A stretch of DNA of 50,850 nt from Lachnospiraceae bacterium (GTDB taxonomy: Bacteria; Bacillota; Clostridia; Lachnospirales; Lachnospiraceae): positions 1 to 50,850 of the forward strand of contig JAFQVJ010000070.1 in the NCBI GenBank assembly GCA_017408025.1, written 5' to 3'. Of this stretch, positions 1 to 8,030 are shown one piece after another (position 1 is the stretch's first letter; each line of letters starts with the position of its first letter). Both the position numbers and the translations under genes were made by a program. Under the pieces are notes generated by a model. The model was not told where the DNA came from. It was given only the letters and a program-made list of their open reading frames with translations, and did not search any database.

Positions 1-145
1 AAATATGATTTCGGAAGAAAAATATAGTATTATTCTACCACCACTTATGGATTTTGTAATAAAAAACTTTTAAATAATTTACATTTTTCACTCTATGGTG
101 GAATTTAATCTTTCATACGGAATTTAGTTTTACAATTCAGCCAAG

Positions 146-400
146 ATGGCTATTTATATTGAGGAAAAAACAAAATTTGGACAAGTTGTACTTGGAAGAC
201 TAAAAGAATTAGGCAGAACACAGGTATGGTTATCAAAAGAAACAGGCTTAACTAAAGTATACATATCGCAGATGTGTAGTGATATAACTAAAAGACCATC
301 ATTTGATGCGATATTTAGGATATCAACAGCATTAGATATTGAACCATCATCACTTACTACAGCCGTATTAGAAGACCAGAAAAATAAAAGGGAGTGGTAA
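146..400 (+). CDS. XRE-family HTH regulator of the Mu-like element
   Basis: An 84-residue protein that is almost entirely one helix-turn-helix domain of the Cro/cI type (about residues 10-70, with the pattern RLKELGRTQVWLSKETGL). It is the first gene of the Mu-like module, and the transposase GTG start lies inside its last codons (7-bp overlap), so the two are translationally coupled. By analogy with Mu, a small DNA-binding protein ahead of the transposase would be a repressor or a Ner-like regulator; that role is inferred. The ribosome binding site before ATG 146 is weak. The 145 bases upstream are AT-rich and hold no gene. Confidence 0.75.
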   Translation: MAIYIEEKTKFGQVVLGRLKELGRTQVWLSKETGLTKVYISQMCSDITKRPSFDAIFRISTALDIEPSSLTTAVLEDQKNKREW

Positions 401-2247
401 AATTGGAAAAAATATGGTTGTCAGTAAAAGAATGTAAAGACTTATTATCTTGTAGCTATCCGACAATATATAGAAAAATATATAATAATAAAGTTGAGTA
501 TAGATACATTGACGGAGTAGGTAAAGGTGGAAATCAAATACAGGTTTTATTATCATCTCTTCCGACTGCTGCCCAAGACAAGTTTAATAATGTTAATCAG
601 GACAAAATCAACCTGCAACATATGTTAGAAAACTACACAGGAAAGGAGCGCGAAAAGGCAGATTTTAAGTTAAGAGCTGTTATAGAGTATAAACACTCTC
701 CACTTCCAATAAGTGAGTTTTTACAGGAATTTAATGAAAATTATGATTCTGATGTAACAAGGTCACAGCTCTTAAGGTGGCAACGAAAATTTAAAGAAGG
801 AGGCTTTGAAAGACTTATAGACACAAGAGGAAAAAACAGTCATCAATCAACCATATCTGATGAAGCATGGGAATTCTTCAAAGATTTGTACTTAAACCAA
901 AATCAAAGAAGTGTGCAGATTTGCTATGATTACACAAAAAAGCGTTTTAATGACATACCAAGTGTATCAGCATTTAGAAGAAGGGTTAAAACAATACCAA
1001 AGAATGTACTCATATATTGCAGAGACGGAGAAAAAGCCTTCAATGACAAATGTATACCCGATATGTCAAGAGATGTTACGACTATTTCATCAAATGAGAT
1101 ATGGTGTTCAGACCATCACCGTATAGATGTATTTACAAAGGATGCGACAGGTCAGAAGATAACAAGAATGTGGCTCACTATCTTTCAAGATGTAAGGTCA
1201 ATGAAAATCGTTGGAGCTATCTGCAGAGATGCAGAACCGAACGCAACAGTTATAAAGATGTGTTTAAAACAAGCTATCGAAAAATATGGTATACCCGAAC
1301 GTGTATACTTCGATAATGGTAAGGATTACCGAAGTAAATACTTTAGTAAGGACTTCCCTTTGTCACTGGTTAATCAGTTAGGTATTAAAAGTATGTATGC
1401 ACAGAAATATCATGGACAGTCTAAGATATGCGAAAGAACGTTTAGAACATTTGAAGACAGATTCGGTAAGATGTTCAATACATACACAGGAAGAGATGCA
1501 AAGAAACGACCAGAGCGTATGCAGATACCAAACAAGGATATATTAAAACTTGCCCCTGATATGGATGTTTTTATAAAGCTCTTGTATGAGTGGATAGATG
1601 ACTTTAATAACAGAGCAAGCAAAGGAAAGACTTGTCAGGGTAAAACTCCAAATCAAGTGTATTATGAAAATTTACATACTAAGACAGTACTACACGACAA
1701 CAGCATATTAAATATATTATGTGGTACATTTGAGGAAAGAACTATTACAAAGAATGGTATTAGCTTTATGACTAGACAATTCACACATGAAGCACTTTTA
1801 AGCCACATAGGCGAAAAGGTTATAATAAATTATAGCCCTGAGAACGTTGATAAGCTTAATGTTTTTGATATGGATGTTAATGCTATATGTGTAGCAATTC
1901 CAAAGGTTGTAACACCATATGGAAATGCTACTGATGAAGACTTTAAGCGTGCTAATGCCAAGAAGAAAAAGGCAAGGAAACTTGTAAGAGAAATGAAGCC
2001 TATAAGAGATAAGGATATAATGAGTCTTGTTGCAGAAGAACAGTTTGAAAGATTGCAATACCAGAAGTCAAAAGATAACGCAGATGTATTAGCGGTGACT
2101 GATAGCGATAATGATACAACTGATGTTGCAATAAAGATTAATCCTGTGATGAGTAAACAAAACGAGATTTTAAATGCTTCTGAGAACCACAGGAAAGAAG
2201 ATACCATTACAGATAGACTTATAAAAAAATGGGCATTAGGAGGTTAA
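394..2247 (+). CDS. Mu-type DDE transposase (MuA-like)
   Basis: This 617-residue protein has the architecture of Mu A transposases. The N-terminus carries a Mu-type DNA-binding HTH (VKECKDLLSCSYPTIYRKI), followed by helical DNA-binding regions to about residue 200. The integrase core has visible acidic residues: Asp near 240 (WCSDHH), Asp near 307 (VYFDNGKDY) and Glu near 345 (KICERTF). A basic Mu-C-like tail follows. It would cut and join element ends during replicative transposition. The GTG start overlaps the upstream regulator, and the next gene starts 2 bases after the stop. Length and all three catalytic acids look intact, so the enzyme could be functional even though the element is not a full phage. 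Confidence 0.9.
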   Translation: MVKLEKIWLSVKECKDLLSCSYPTIYRKIYNNKVEYRYIDGVGKGGNQIQVLLSSLPTAAQDKFNNVNQDKINLQHMLENYTGKEREKADFKLRAVIEYKHSPLPISEFLQEFNENYDSDVTRSQLLRWQRKFKEGGFERLIDTRGKNSHQSTISDEAWEFFKDLYLNQNQRSVQICYDYTKKRFNDIPSVSAFRRRVKTIPKNVLIYCRDGEKAFNDKCIPDMSRDVTTISSNEIWCSDHHRIDVFTKDATGQKITRMWLTIFQDVRSMKIVGAICRDAEPNATVIKMCLKQAIEKYGIPERVYFDNGKDYRSKYFSKDFPLSLVNQLGIKSMYAQKYHGQSKICERTFRTFEDRFGKMFNTYTGRDAKKRPERMQIPNKDILKLAPDMDVFIKLLYEWIDDFNNRASKGKTCQGKTPNQVYYENLHTKTVLHDNSILNILCGTFEERTITKNGISFMTRQFTHEALLSHIGEKVIINYSPENVDKLNVFDMDVNAICVAIPKVVTPYGNATDEDFKRANAKKKKARKLVREMKPIRDKDIMSLVAEEQFERLQYQKSKDNADVLAVTDSDNDTTDVAIKINPVMSKQNEILNASENHRKEDTITDRLIKKWALGG

Positions 2248-2249
2248 AG

Positions 2250-3143
2250 ATGTACAAGCAGACAATACAGAGATTAACCGATTACATGGAGATATCGGGC
2301 AAAACACAAAAACAGGTATCTAAGGAAACAGACCTTTCAACCGCTGTTATATCACAGTTTATCAAAGGTACATATAAGGGGAATAATGAGGAAATAGACA
2401 GGGTTCTTAACAAGTATCTTGAATTGGTTGAAAGAAGAAAATTTAATATTGAGTGTGTCAGATTTTATGAGGGACTACAAAACACCACTATAACAAATTT
2501 TGTATGTTCATACGCACATAGAAATAATGATATAGCTCTTGTATGTGGTGATGCAGGAGCTGGAAAGACTACGGCACTTGAACGATACAAAGAAAACAAT
2601 GTTGGTGTTGTAATGATAACAGCAAATTCTTGCACCACCTCTGCTGTTGCCATCTTAAAGCTAATATCGCAAAAGATAGGTAAGAGCATGAACAACAGAA
2701 AAGATTTGCTAATGACGGAGCTAGTCAACTATTTTAAGGATACCAACAGACTTATAATAGTTGATGAAGCTGACCATCTGACAATGGCAGCAGTCCAAGC
2801 ATTACGAAATCTTAATGATGAAGCTCATGTGGGTATTGTCTTATCAGGTAATGACAAGATATATAATCAGATGGTGTCGGGTGCAAAGAGTTCAGAGCTT
2901 CAACAGCTAAGAAGCCGTATTCTTGTACGAAGACGAGTTACAAATGAATATACCTTAGAAGAATTTAAAAACATATTCCCTGATGTGAACAACGAGTGTT
3001 TGGGATATCTGATACAGCTTGCGAGAAAAGAAAGCCTAAGAACTGCAATAAAGCTGTTAAGAATAACCTATGATTATAACCCCTCGGTTTCACTTAGTAC
3101 ACTCAAAGAGGTTCAAAGGGAACTTGCCGAGGGGCTATGCTGA
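2250..3143 (+). CDS. MuB-like AAA ATPase, transposition target selector
   Basis: A 297-residue AAA+ ATPase. An N-terminal XRE-like HTH (residues 8-45, GKTQKQVSKETDLSTAVISQ) precedes the nucleotide-binding domain, which has Walker A GDAGAGKTT near residue 100 and Walker B LIIVDEADH near 169. Mu B proteins have the same layout: HTH, then AAA ATPase that coats target DNA and activates the transposase. An upstream in-frame ATG (2229) exists, but ATG 2250 has AGGAGG at 2238-2243 with good spacing, so it is preferred. It directly follows the transposase as in Mu-like phages. Confidence 0.88.
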   Translation: MYKQTIQRLTDYMEISGKTQKQVSKETDLSTAVISQFIKGTYKGNNEEIDRVLNKYLELVERRKFNIECVRFYEGLQNTTITNFVCSYAHRNNDIALVCGDAGAGKTTALERYKENNVGVVMITANSCTTSAVAILKLISQKIGKSMNNRKDLLMTELVNYFKDTNRLIIVDEADHLTMAAVQALRNLNDEAHVGIVLSGNDKIYNQMVSGAKSSELQQLRSRILVRRRVTNEYTLEEFKNIFPDVNNECLGYLIQLARKESLRTAIKLLRITYDYNPSVSLSTLKEVQRELAEGLC

Positions 3144-3146
3144 TAG

Positions 3147-3223
3147 ATAGTTGCGGGAACAACTATTTATCAAAGATGGGTAACCATCTAAAAACACAAA
3201 ATGATTTTAACATCATGTTTTTT
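3147..3223 (+). terminator. Three consecutive small hairpins after the MuB-like gene
   Basis: Right after the MuB-like stop there are three short inverted repeats. The first is ATAGTTG/CAACTAT (3147-3166), the second AGATGG/CCATCT with a GTAA loop (3174-3189), and the third ATGAT/ATCAT followed by a T run (3201-3223). The last is terminator-like. They could end the early transcript or structure the leader of the next gene. The remaining bases to 3369 hold no gene. Confidence 0.45.
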
Positions 3224-3369
3224 AAATAGCAAGTAAAAATAAAGCTCAAATTTGCCCCTTATTTCGATTTTAAGTATTTATGGCATAATTCATAGGTCAA
3301 AAATAGTTGAACGAATTTAAAGGGTGGTTAAACGGAATTTTAACGCATATCAGAAAGGAGAACATATAT

Positions 3370-3690
3370 ATGACGATAGATATTAGTAATATAGGCACAC
3401 TTTTAGAAAAGATGATAGAGGTTCGTGCTGATGAGGTGGAACAGGAACTAAGACAAGACCAAACTATCAACTATGAATGTAATTTAATCAAGGCGGATAC
3501 TATACATGGTTACTTGAAAAGTGTGGATAGTGACAACTATAAGCATTACCAACAGTTGGAGGAGCTACACAATGAGAATGTTGGAACACTTACAGAGAAG
3601 ACATATATACAAGGTTTTAAAGATGGTTTAAGCCTGCTTATATTTGCATTAGGAAAGGATAAAGTAAGCGTGTTCGGAAAGGATATGTAA
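3370..3690 (+). CDS. Hypothetical protein of the Mu-like element
   Basis: A 106-residue soluble, acidic protein that I cannot assign. The chosen start is ATG 3370, because AGAAAGGAG lies at 3351-3359; an upstream in-frame TTG at 3307 has no such site. Sequence features are a helical N-terminus (LEKMIEVRADEVEQELRQ) and a C-terminal segment (YIQGFKDGLSLLIFALGKD) resembling small proteins common in Lachnospiraceae mobile elements. It ends 2 bases before the Mor-like gene, so both are probably in one operon. Gene position suggests a phage early or middle gene. Confidence 0.6.
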   Translation: MTIDISNIGTLLEKMIEVRADEVEQELRQDQTINYECNLIKADTIHGYLKSVDSDNYKHYQQLEELHNENVGTLTEKTYIQGFKDGLSLLIFALGKDKVSVFGKDM

Positions 3691-3692
3691 TT

Positions 3693-3983
3693 ATGACAGA
3701 TGAAGAAATGATTAGGGAACTGAAACCCTCTGATCTTTCACCACCTTACAACAAATATGCTGATTTGATAGGAATTGAGAATTTTATAAAACTATCGGAT
3801 GTTATAGGTGGCAATATTACATACTTCCCCACTCCTTCAAGCTTGCTTACAAGCTCCAAACGCAAAAGAATAGTTCAAGAGTATTTGGAAGGTGCTAGAG
3901 TTTCAGAACTATCAGAAAAATACCATATAACAGATAAGACAATATACAAGTATATACAACAATACCGAAAAGGCATAATATAA
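3693..3983 (+). CDS. Mor/C-type transcription activator
   Basis: A 96-residue protein matching the Mor family, the middle-operon activators of Mu-like phages. The N-terminal dimerisation part contains IGIENFIKLSDVIGGN, and the C-terminal HTH contains VSELSEKYHITDKTIYKYI. In Mu, Mor turns on the activator that drives late (structural) genes; here the scaffold and capsid genes follow 200 bases downstream, which fits. A strong terminator (3988-4027) immediately follows, so the capsid genes must have their own promoter, possibly the one this protein activates. A clear paralogue, interrupted by a stop, lies at 5567-5830. Confidence 0.85.
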   Translation: MTDEEMIRELKPSDLSPPYNKYADLIGIENFIKLSDVIGGNITYFPTPSSLLTSSKRKRIVQEYLEGARVSELSEKYHITDKTIYKYIQQYRKGII

Positions 3984-3987
3984 TAAA

Positions 3988-4027
3988 AAGAAGTTCACAG
4001 TTGCGTGCAAAACTGTGAACTTCTTTT
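3988..4027 (+). terminator. Rho-independent terminator after the Mor-like gene
   Basis: A perfect 15-bp stem (AAGAAGTTCACAGTT / AACTGTGAACTTCTT) with an 8-base loop, followed by a short T run. It separates the regulatory genes from the capsid genes. The stretch 4028-4188 holds no gene and should contain the late promoter. Confidence 0.85.
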
Positions 4028-4188
4028 CATTTACAAGGGGTTCCACAAAAAATGATAAAACATATTACCACAGTCCTATATTACTGTAGATAACATCAAA
4101 CAACAATATTTGTCGCAAAAATTAAAGATTATTACTCGTTACATGGTTATAGCTGTTTTGTAAAATGAAACTTAGGAGGTGGCTATAC

Positions 4189-4668
4189 ATGGAAAATGTT
4201 GAAAACATTGAAAATTTGCAACAAGATGTGGAGATGCAGCAAGAAGAAACTGCTACAGAAAATCAAGAGGTTGTTTCTGATGGAGAAGCACCGAAGCAAT
4301 ATTCACAGAATGAAGTTGATGAGCTTATAAAGCAAAGTCTAGTTGAAGAACAGCAGAAAAATGCAGAAAATTCAAAAACAGACCAGGCGAATCTTAAAAA
4401 GCAATACAATCAACTTGAGCAGGACAAGCTAAAATTTAAATATGAAAAAAAGCTATTTAAAGACGGATTGCCCGAGGAAATGTCAGAGTTCTTAGATTAT
4501 AGTACATCTGAAAAATGTGAGGAATCGTATCAAAAAATGATGAAGCTTATAGGTCAGATAGTAAATAATCAAATGGCTAAAGTTTCATATGGTGGCATTA
4601 TGAAGAAAGCACCTAATGATTTAGAAGCAGACGAAGACAGCACAATAAAAAAAGCCTTTGGCTTATAG
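4189..4668 (+). CDS. Phage capsid scaffolding protein (DUF4355/GP20-like)
   Basis: A 159-residue, very acidic, Gln/Glu-rich protein with a predicted coiled coil (about residues 45-95). It resembles the DUF4355/GP20 scaffolding proteins that sit just before the major capsid gene in siphophages and Mu-like phages of Firmicutes. Scaffolding proteins guide capsid assembly and are then lost. ATG 4189 is preferred over ATG 4165 because AGGAGG at 4174-4179 serves it. The capsid gene starts 12 bases downstream, so the pair forms a minimal capsid module. Confidence 0.75.
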   Translation: MENVENIENLQQDVEMQQEETATENQEVVSDGEAPKQYSQNEVDELIKQSLVEEQQKNAENSKTDQANLKKQYNQLEQDKLKFKYEKKLFKDGLPEEMSEFLDYSTSEKCEESYQKMMKLIGQIVNNQMAKVSYGGIMKKAPNDLEADEDSTIKKAFGL

Positions 4669-4680
4669 GAGGTATGAAAA

Positions 4681-5517
4681 ATGGCTATTGATTTAATTGA
4701 AAAGGTATTGCCATGTGTAGATGAGGTATTCACTACAACAAGCAAAAAGCAGATTATTACAAATAATGATTTTGAGTGGACTGGTGCACATTCTATTAAG
4801 GTGTACAAAATCACAACTGCGAGCATGAATGATTATGACAGAAACGGAACTGGAACAAATGCTTCAAGATATGGACAGGTTCAGAACTTGGATGCAGCGA
4901 CAGAAGAATTTATGTTGAGTAATGACAGAGCTTTTACATATGCAATTGATAAGCTTGATACAGACGAGACAGGTGGAACAATGGCAGCAGTCTCTACACT
5001 GTCAAGGCAGCAACGTGAAGTTATAGTTCCAGAAATAGACAGCTATATATATGCAACTATGTGTGAAGAAGCAGGAACAAAGCCAAAGGCTATAGAACTG
5101 ACAAAAGAAAACATATATAGTGAGATTGTGGCAGCTAATACAGTTCTTGACAATAACGAAGTTCCAGAAACAGAAAGATTTCTTATTGTATCGCCAGAAA
5201 TTTACTTATTAATGAAGCAATCTTCTGAAATCACACTTGATACAAATGTCGGTCAGGATATCAAGCTTAATGGTGTAATTTCAAATCTTGATGGCTTGAA
5301 TGTTATTAAGGTATCTAGCATGAGATTACCTGAAAACTTTGGCTTCTTAATTGGTCATAAGGTTGCAACTGTAGCACCTGTAAAACTTGAAGATTACAAG
5401 ATGCATGAAGACCCACCAGGGATAAACGGTGTACTTGTTGAAGGTCGTATATGTTATGATGCATTTGTTTTAGATAACAAGAAGATGGCACTTTATTATC
5501 AGGAAATAACAGCATAA
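4681..5517 (+). CDS. Phage major capsid protein
   Basis: A 278-residue protein with the size, composition and position of an HK97-fold major capsid protein. It follows the scaffold gene, has an AGGAGG site, and ends in a strand-rich C-terminus (GRICYDAFVLDNKKMALYY) typical of these shells. No portal, terminase, head-tail connector or tail gene is found on either side, so this capsid gene has lost its phage context unless the shell serves another purpose. Assignment rests on resemblance and context rather than a catalytic motif. Confidence 0.75.
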   Translation: MAIDLIEKVLPCVDEVFTTTSKKQIITNNDFEWTGAHSIKVYKITTASMNDYDRNGTGTNASRYGQVQNLDAATEEFMLSNDRAFTYAIDKLDTDETGGTMAAVSTLSRQQREVIVPEIDSYIYATMCEEAGTKPKAIELTKENIYSEIVAANTVLDNNEVPETERFLIVSPEIYLLMKQSSEITLDTNVGQDIKLNGVISNLDGLNVIKVSSMRLPENFGFLIGHKVATVAPVKLEDYKMHEDPPGINGVLVEGRICYDAFVLDNKKMALYYQEITA

Positions 5518-5566
5518 ATAGTTACAAACATTCTTGATTATACTGCTATCAAATGAGGTGATATAA

Positions 5567-5830
5567 TTGAGTAGCAAGGGTATTTTGTTGGAAGATTTGC
5601 AAGAACAGCATAGAGAACTGGCGGAGGTTATAGGGATTGAAAATCTCATAAAACTTTCATCATATCTAGGTGGAACGCAAATATATATTCCTCGTAGAGA
5701 GCACATAATAAAAGCTGCTAAATATCAAGCTATCAAGCGAGAGTTTGACGGAAACAATATAAAGCAGCTATCAAAAAAATATGGTGTATCATAATCGACT
5801 GTATATCGTATAATCAGACAACAAAAATAG
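5567..5830 (+). pseudogene. Second Mor-like activator, interrupted by an in-frame stop
   Basis: From a TTG start (5567, with GAGGTGAT upstream) the protein reads through a Mor-like region (VIGIENLIKLSSYLGG) and the first half of the HTH (IKQLSKKYGVS). A TAA then interrupts it at 5792-5794. The same frame continues after the stop with STVYRIIRQQK and ends at TAG 5828-5830. The continuation lines up with the recognition helix of the intact paralogue at 3693-3983, so a nonsense mutation is the simplest reading. The short product would keep the dimerisation part and lose the DNA-reading helix, so it could act as a dominant-negative partner; that is speculation. Confidence 0.75.
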
Positions 5831-5837
5831 ATTATTT

Positions 5838-5887
5838 AACCCCTGTTTTATCTACCTTAAAAAGTGGTTGAACAGGGGTTGAATTTT
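5838..5887 (+). terminator. Terminator at the end of the Mu-like gene block
   Basis: Perfect 10-bp stem AACCCCTGTT / AACAGGGGTT with a 23-base loop and a GAATTTT tail, placed just after the broken Mor-like gene. Confidence 0.6.
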
Positions 5888-5920
5888 AAATATAATTCGA
5901 GATTTTGCATGAATAATTAT

Positions 5921-6012
5921 AATTCATTCGGGTTTATTCGGTTTTATTCGGTTTTATTCACAGTTACATTTTAGGCATAAAAAGTTACATTTTTAAAGTC
6001 AGCCTACATTTG
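5921..6012 (+). repeat. Helically phased repeats, possible right end of the Mu-like element
   Basis: Three 10-bp units (G[G/T]TTTATTCG, the last ending in A) run from 5931 to 5960 with a degenerate fourth copy before them. They are followed by three copies of a TTACATTT-like motif starting near 5963, 5984 and 6004, about 20-21 bp apart. Repeats spaced by whole helical turns are typical of multi-subunit protein binding, such as transposase sites at phage ends. A related TTTACATTTTT occurs near the left side (78-88). The exact element ends were not determined. Confidence 0.4.
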
Positions 6013-6103
6013 TTTTTGATTTATATATATTATAAGTCTATGTGAATATGGAATATATTTACAGTTAGTATAACGTTTGCACTAAAGAAAGGTGGACAAA
6101 AGA

Positions 6104-6313
6104 ATGAAGAAGTTTAAGTTAGTAGCTCTTGTTGGAGCAGCAGTTATGGCAACAATGATGTTTGCTGGATGTAGCAAGGAAGTAAAATGTGAGTTATGTG
6201 GACAGACAAAGGATGGCGATACATACGAGATCGACGGTCAGGATGTTGATCTTTGTGATGAGTGCCATGAGCTCTATGAAGGTCTTTCATCACTCAGCGG
6301 TCTTGTGAAGTAA
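6104..6313 (+). CDS. Small zinc-ribbon lipoprotein
   Basis: A 69-residue lipoprotein. A Lys-rich start and hydrophobic stretch lead to a lipobox (FAGC), so the mature protein would begin at Cys about residue 22 and be anchored to the outer face of the membrane. The mature part has two CxxC pairs (CELCG and CDECH), a layout typical of a zinc ribbon. ATG 6104 is preferred over GTG 6092, which sits within the ribosome binding site AAAGGTGG. It is followed by a strong terminator, so it is probably transcribed alone. The function is unknown. Confidence 0.75.
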   Translation: MKKFKLVALVGAAVMATMMFAGCSKEVKCELCGQTKDGDTYEIDGQDVDLCDECHELYEGLSSLSGLVK

Positions 6314-6346
6314 TTTAAGAAATAGAATAGTTTTTTAAGTCAAGGG

Positions 6347-6390
6347 GCTGTTGCACAATTATAAAATAATTGTGCAACAGCTTCTTTATT
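6347..6390 (+). terminator. Strong Rho-independent terminator
   Basis: A 16-bp perfect stem (GCTGTTGCACAATTAT and its complement) with a 3-base AAA loop, followed by TTCTTT. It ends the lipoprotein transcript. Confidence 0.9.
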
Positions 6391-6428
6391 GTTGTATAGG
6401 AAAGTTCTCAAAAATTTCCCATACAAAA
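6389..6428. repeat. Copy of a dispersed GTATAGGAAAG repeat
   Basis: TTGTATAGGAAAGT ... TTTCCCATACAA forms an imperfect inverted repeat directly after the terminator. Related copies starting with GTATAGGAAAG occur at 25415-25425 (inside the T-box leader), 25653-25690 and 44221-44232, and a degenerate one at 47748-47806. Confidence 0.5.
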
Positions 6429-6436
6429 AAAAGTAC

Positions 6437-6486
6437 TTTACAAACAGATGTTCGAATGGTAAAATACATACAAGAACAAATGTTTG
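6437..6486 (+). promoter_or_regulatory. SigA promoter flanked by two LexA-like (SOS) boxes
   Basis: TTTACA (6437-6442) and TAAAAT (6460-6465) are separated by 17 bases, a good housekeeping promoter. Two 14-mers of the form CGAAC-N4-GTTCG frame it. CAAACAGATGTTCG (6441-6454) overlaps the -35, and AGAACAAATGTTTG (6473-6486) lies at the start of the transcript. Their centres are 32 bp apart, about three helical turns. Each differs from the Bacillus/Clostridium LexA consensus at one or two outer positions. The downstream genes belong to DNA-repair-linked families, so SOS control is plausible. Confidence 0.65.
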
Positions 6487-6498
6487 GAAGTGATTTAT

Positions 6499-8025
6499 AT
6501 GAATATTATTAGAATAGACAATGACATACAGCAGGATTTTACTGGGGAAAACGGCATAATTGAGCAACATAAAAGAGTACCTTATGAGGATGCCACAGCC
6601 ATAAGAGATATTTCTTGGAAACTAAAAATCCTAACAGACGCAGCAAAATATGATGTTGCTTGTACTAGCAGCGGTGTTGAGAGAAAGGGCAATGGCCGCG
6701 ATATGGGTAATGCTGCGGCCTGTGGTATATGCCATGCATTTGCTGCAGATGGCAGATGCATTTCACTTCTTAAGATACTTATGTCTAACGAGTGTGTTTT
6801 TGATTGCAAATATTGTATAAATCGTAAGTCCAATGATGTGCCACGAGCTACATTTACACCGGACGAGATATGCAAGCTTACCATGGAGTTCTATAGAAGA
6901 AATTATATTGAAGGCCTCTTTCTAAGCTCTGGAGTTGTGGAAAATCCAAATCACACTATGGAGCAGATGTATGAGGCTATTAGAAAGTTAAGAGTGGAAT
7001 GTAGGTTCAATGGATATATTCACGTGAAGGCTATACCTGGTGCGGCGCCAGAATTAGTGGAGGCCATAGGATACTTAACTGACAGAATGAGCATCAATCT
7101 GGAGCTACCTACAGGCGATGGACTAAAAGCTATGGCACCCCACAAAACGAGAAATACTATACTTAAGCCTATGAGAGAGATACAGGTAGGCATACATAAT
7201 AACCGAATCACACACGGACTGACAGACAAGCGTATCCCTATGCAGATAAGAAACTGTACGGCTAAGATGTATAAAGAAAGCATGGCGTTACCAAGGAAGG
7301 ATATTCTTTTATCAGATAAATCTACAAATTGCGTGGCAGAGTCGAAACAAGATTATATAGTAGGTACAAAGGGAAAATATTTTGTTCCAGCTGGTCAGAG
7401 TACGCAGATGATTATAGGTGCAACACCTGAGAGTGATTATCATATTATGAATGTAGCACAGGCATTGTATGACAATTATGATTTAAAAAGAGTATTTTAC
7501 TCTGCATACATCCCTATAAATGAGGATTCGAAACTCCCATCCCTGGATACAAAACCGCCACTTTTGAGAGAACATAGATTGTATCAGGCTGATTGGTTAC
7601 TTAGATTTTATGGCTTTAAGGCAGAGGAATTGTTGTCGGAGGAGAGACCTTTTTTTAATGAGAAGATAGACCCGAAATGTGACTGGGCAGTGCGCCATTT
7701 AGAACAGTTTCCAGTTGAGATAAACACAGCTGATTTGTCAGTTTTACTTAGAGTGCCGGGTATAGGAGTAAAGAGTGCAAGACGTATTGTTATGGCAAGA
7801 AAACACGGAAACATTGATTTTCATGATTTGAAAAATATGGGAGTAGTGTTAAAGCGTGCTCTCTATTTTATAACATGCAAGGGCAAGATGATGTATAGTA
7901 CGAAAATAGAAGAAAACTATATTGTCAATCATCTTGTGTATAATGAGCCACCAGAGAAGATATTTAAAACGGAGAATACAGGTTATCATCAGTTGAGCTT
8001 GTTTGATATTGGAATGGTGAGGTGA
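6499..8025 (+). CDS. Radical SAM protein, DNA modification/repair type
   Basis: A 508-residue radical SAM enzyme with the cluster motif CVFDCKYC (CxxxCxxC, about residues 97-104) and a C-terminal helix-hairpin-helix (LLRVPGIGVKSARRIV, about 415-430) of the kind that binds DNA. This combination, next to the following gene, matches the family annotated as putative DNA modification/repair radical SAM protein, which is genomically linked to a uracil-DNA-glycosylase-like partner. Its reaction is not known to me. ATG 6499 is chosen because GGAAGTG lies just before it. It is co-transcribed with the next gene and sits behind LexA-like boxes, supporting a damage-related role. Confidence 0.85.
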   Translation: MNIIRIDNDIQQDFTGENGIIEQHKRVPYEDATAIRDISWKLKILTDAAKYDVACTSSGVERKGNGRDMGNAAACGICHAFAADGRCISLLKILMSNECVFDCKYCINRKSNDVPRATFTPDEICKLTMEFYRRNYIEGLFLSSGVVENPNHTMEQMYEAIRKLRVECRFNGYIHVKAIPGAAPELVEAIGYLTDRMSINLELPTGDGLKAMAPHKTRNTILKPMREIQVGIHNNRITHGLTDKRIPMQIRNCTAKMYKESMALPRKDILLSDKSTNCVAESKQDYIVGTKGKYFVPAGQSTQMIIGATPESDYHIMNVAQALYDNYDLKRVFYSAYIPINEDSKLPSLDTKPPLLREHRLYQADWLLRFYGFKAEELLSEERPFFNEKIDPKCDWAVRHLEQFPVEINTADLSVLLRVPGIGVKSARRIVMARKHGNIDFHDLKNMGVVLKRALYFITCKGKMMYSTKIEENYIVNHLVYNEPPEKIFKTENTGYHQLSLFDIGMVR

Positions 8026-8030
8026 TACAG

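Noticed and set aside
3147-3223. tRNA-like structure
   Set aside because: The three hairpins lack a T-loop GTTCRA sequence, an acceptor stem and CCA.
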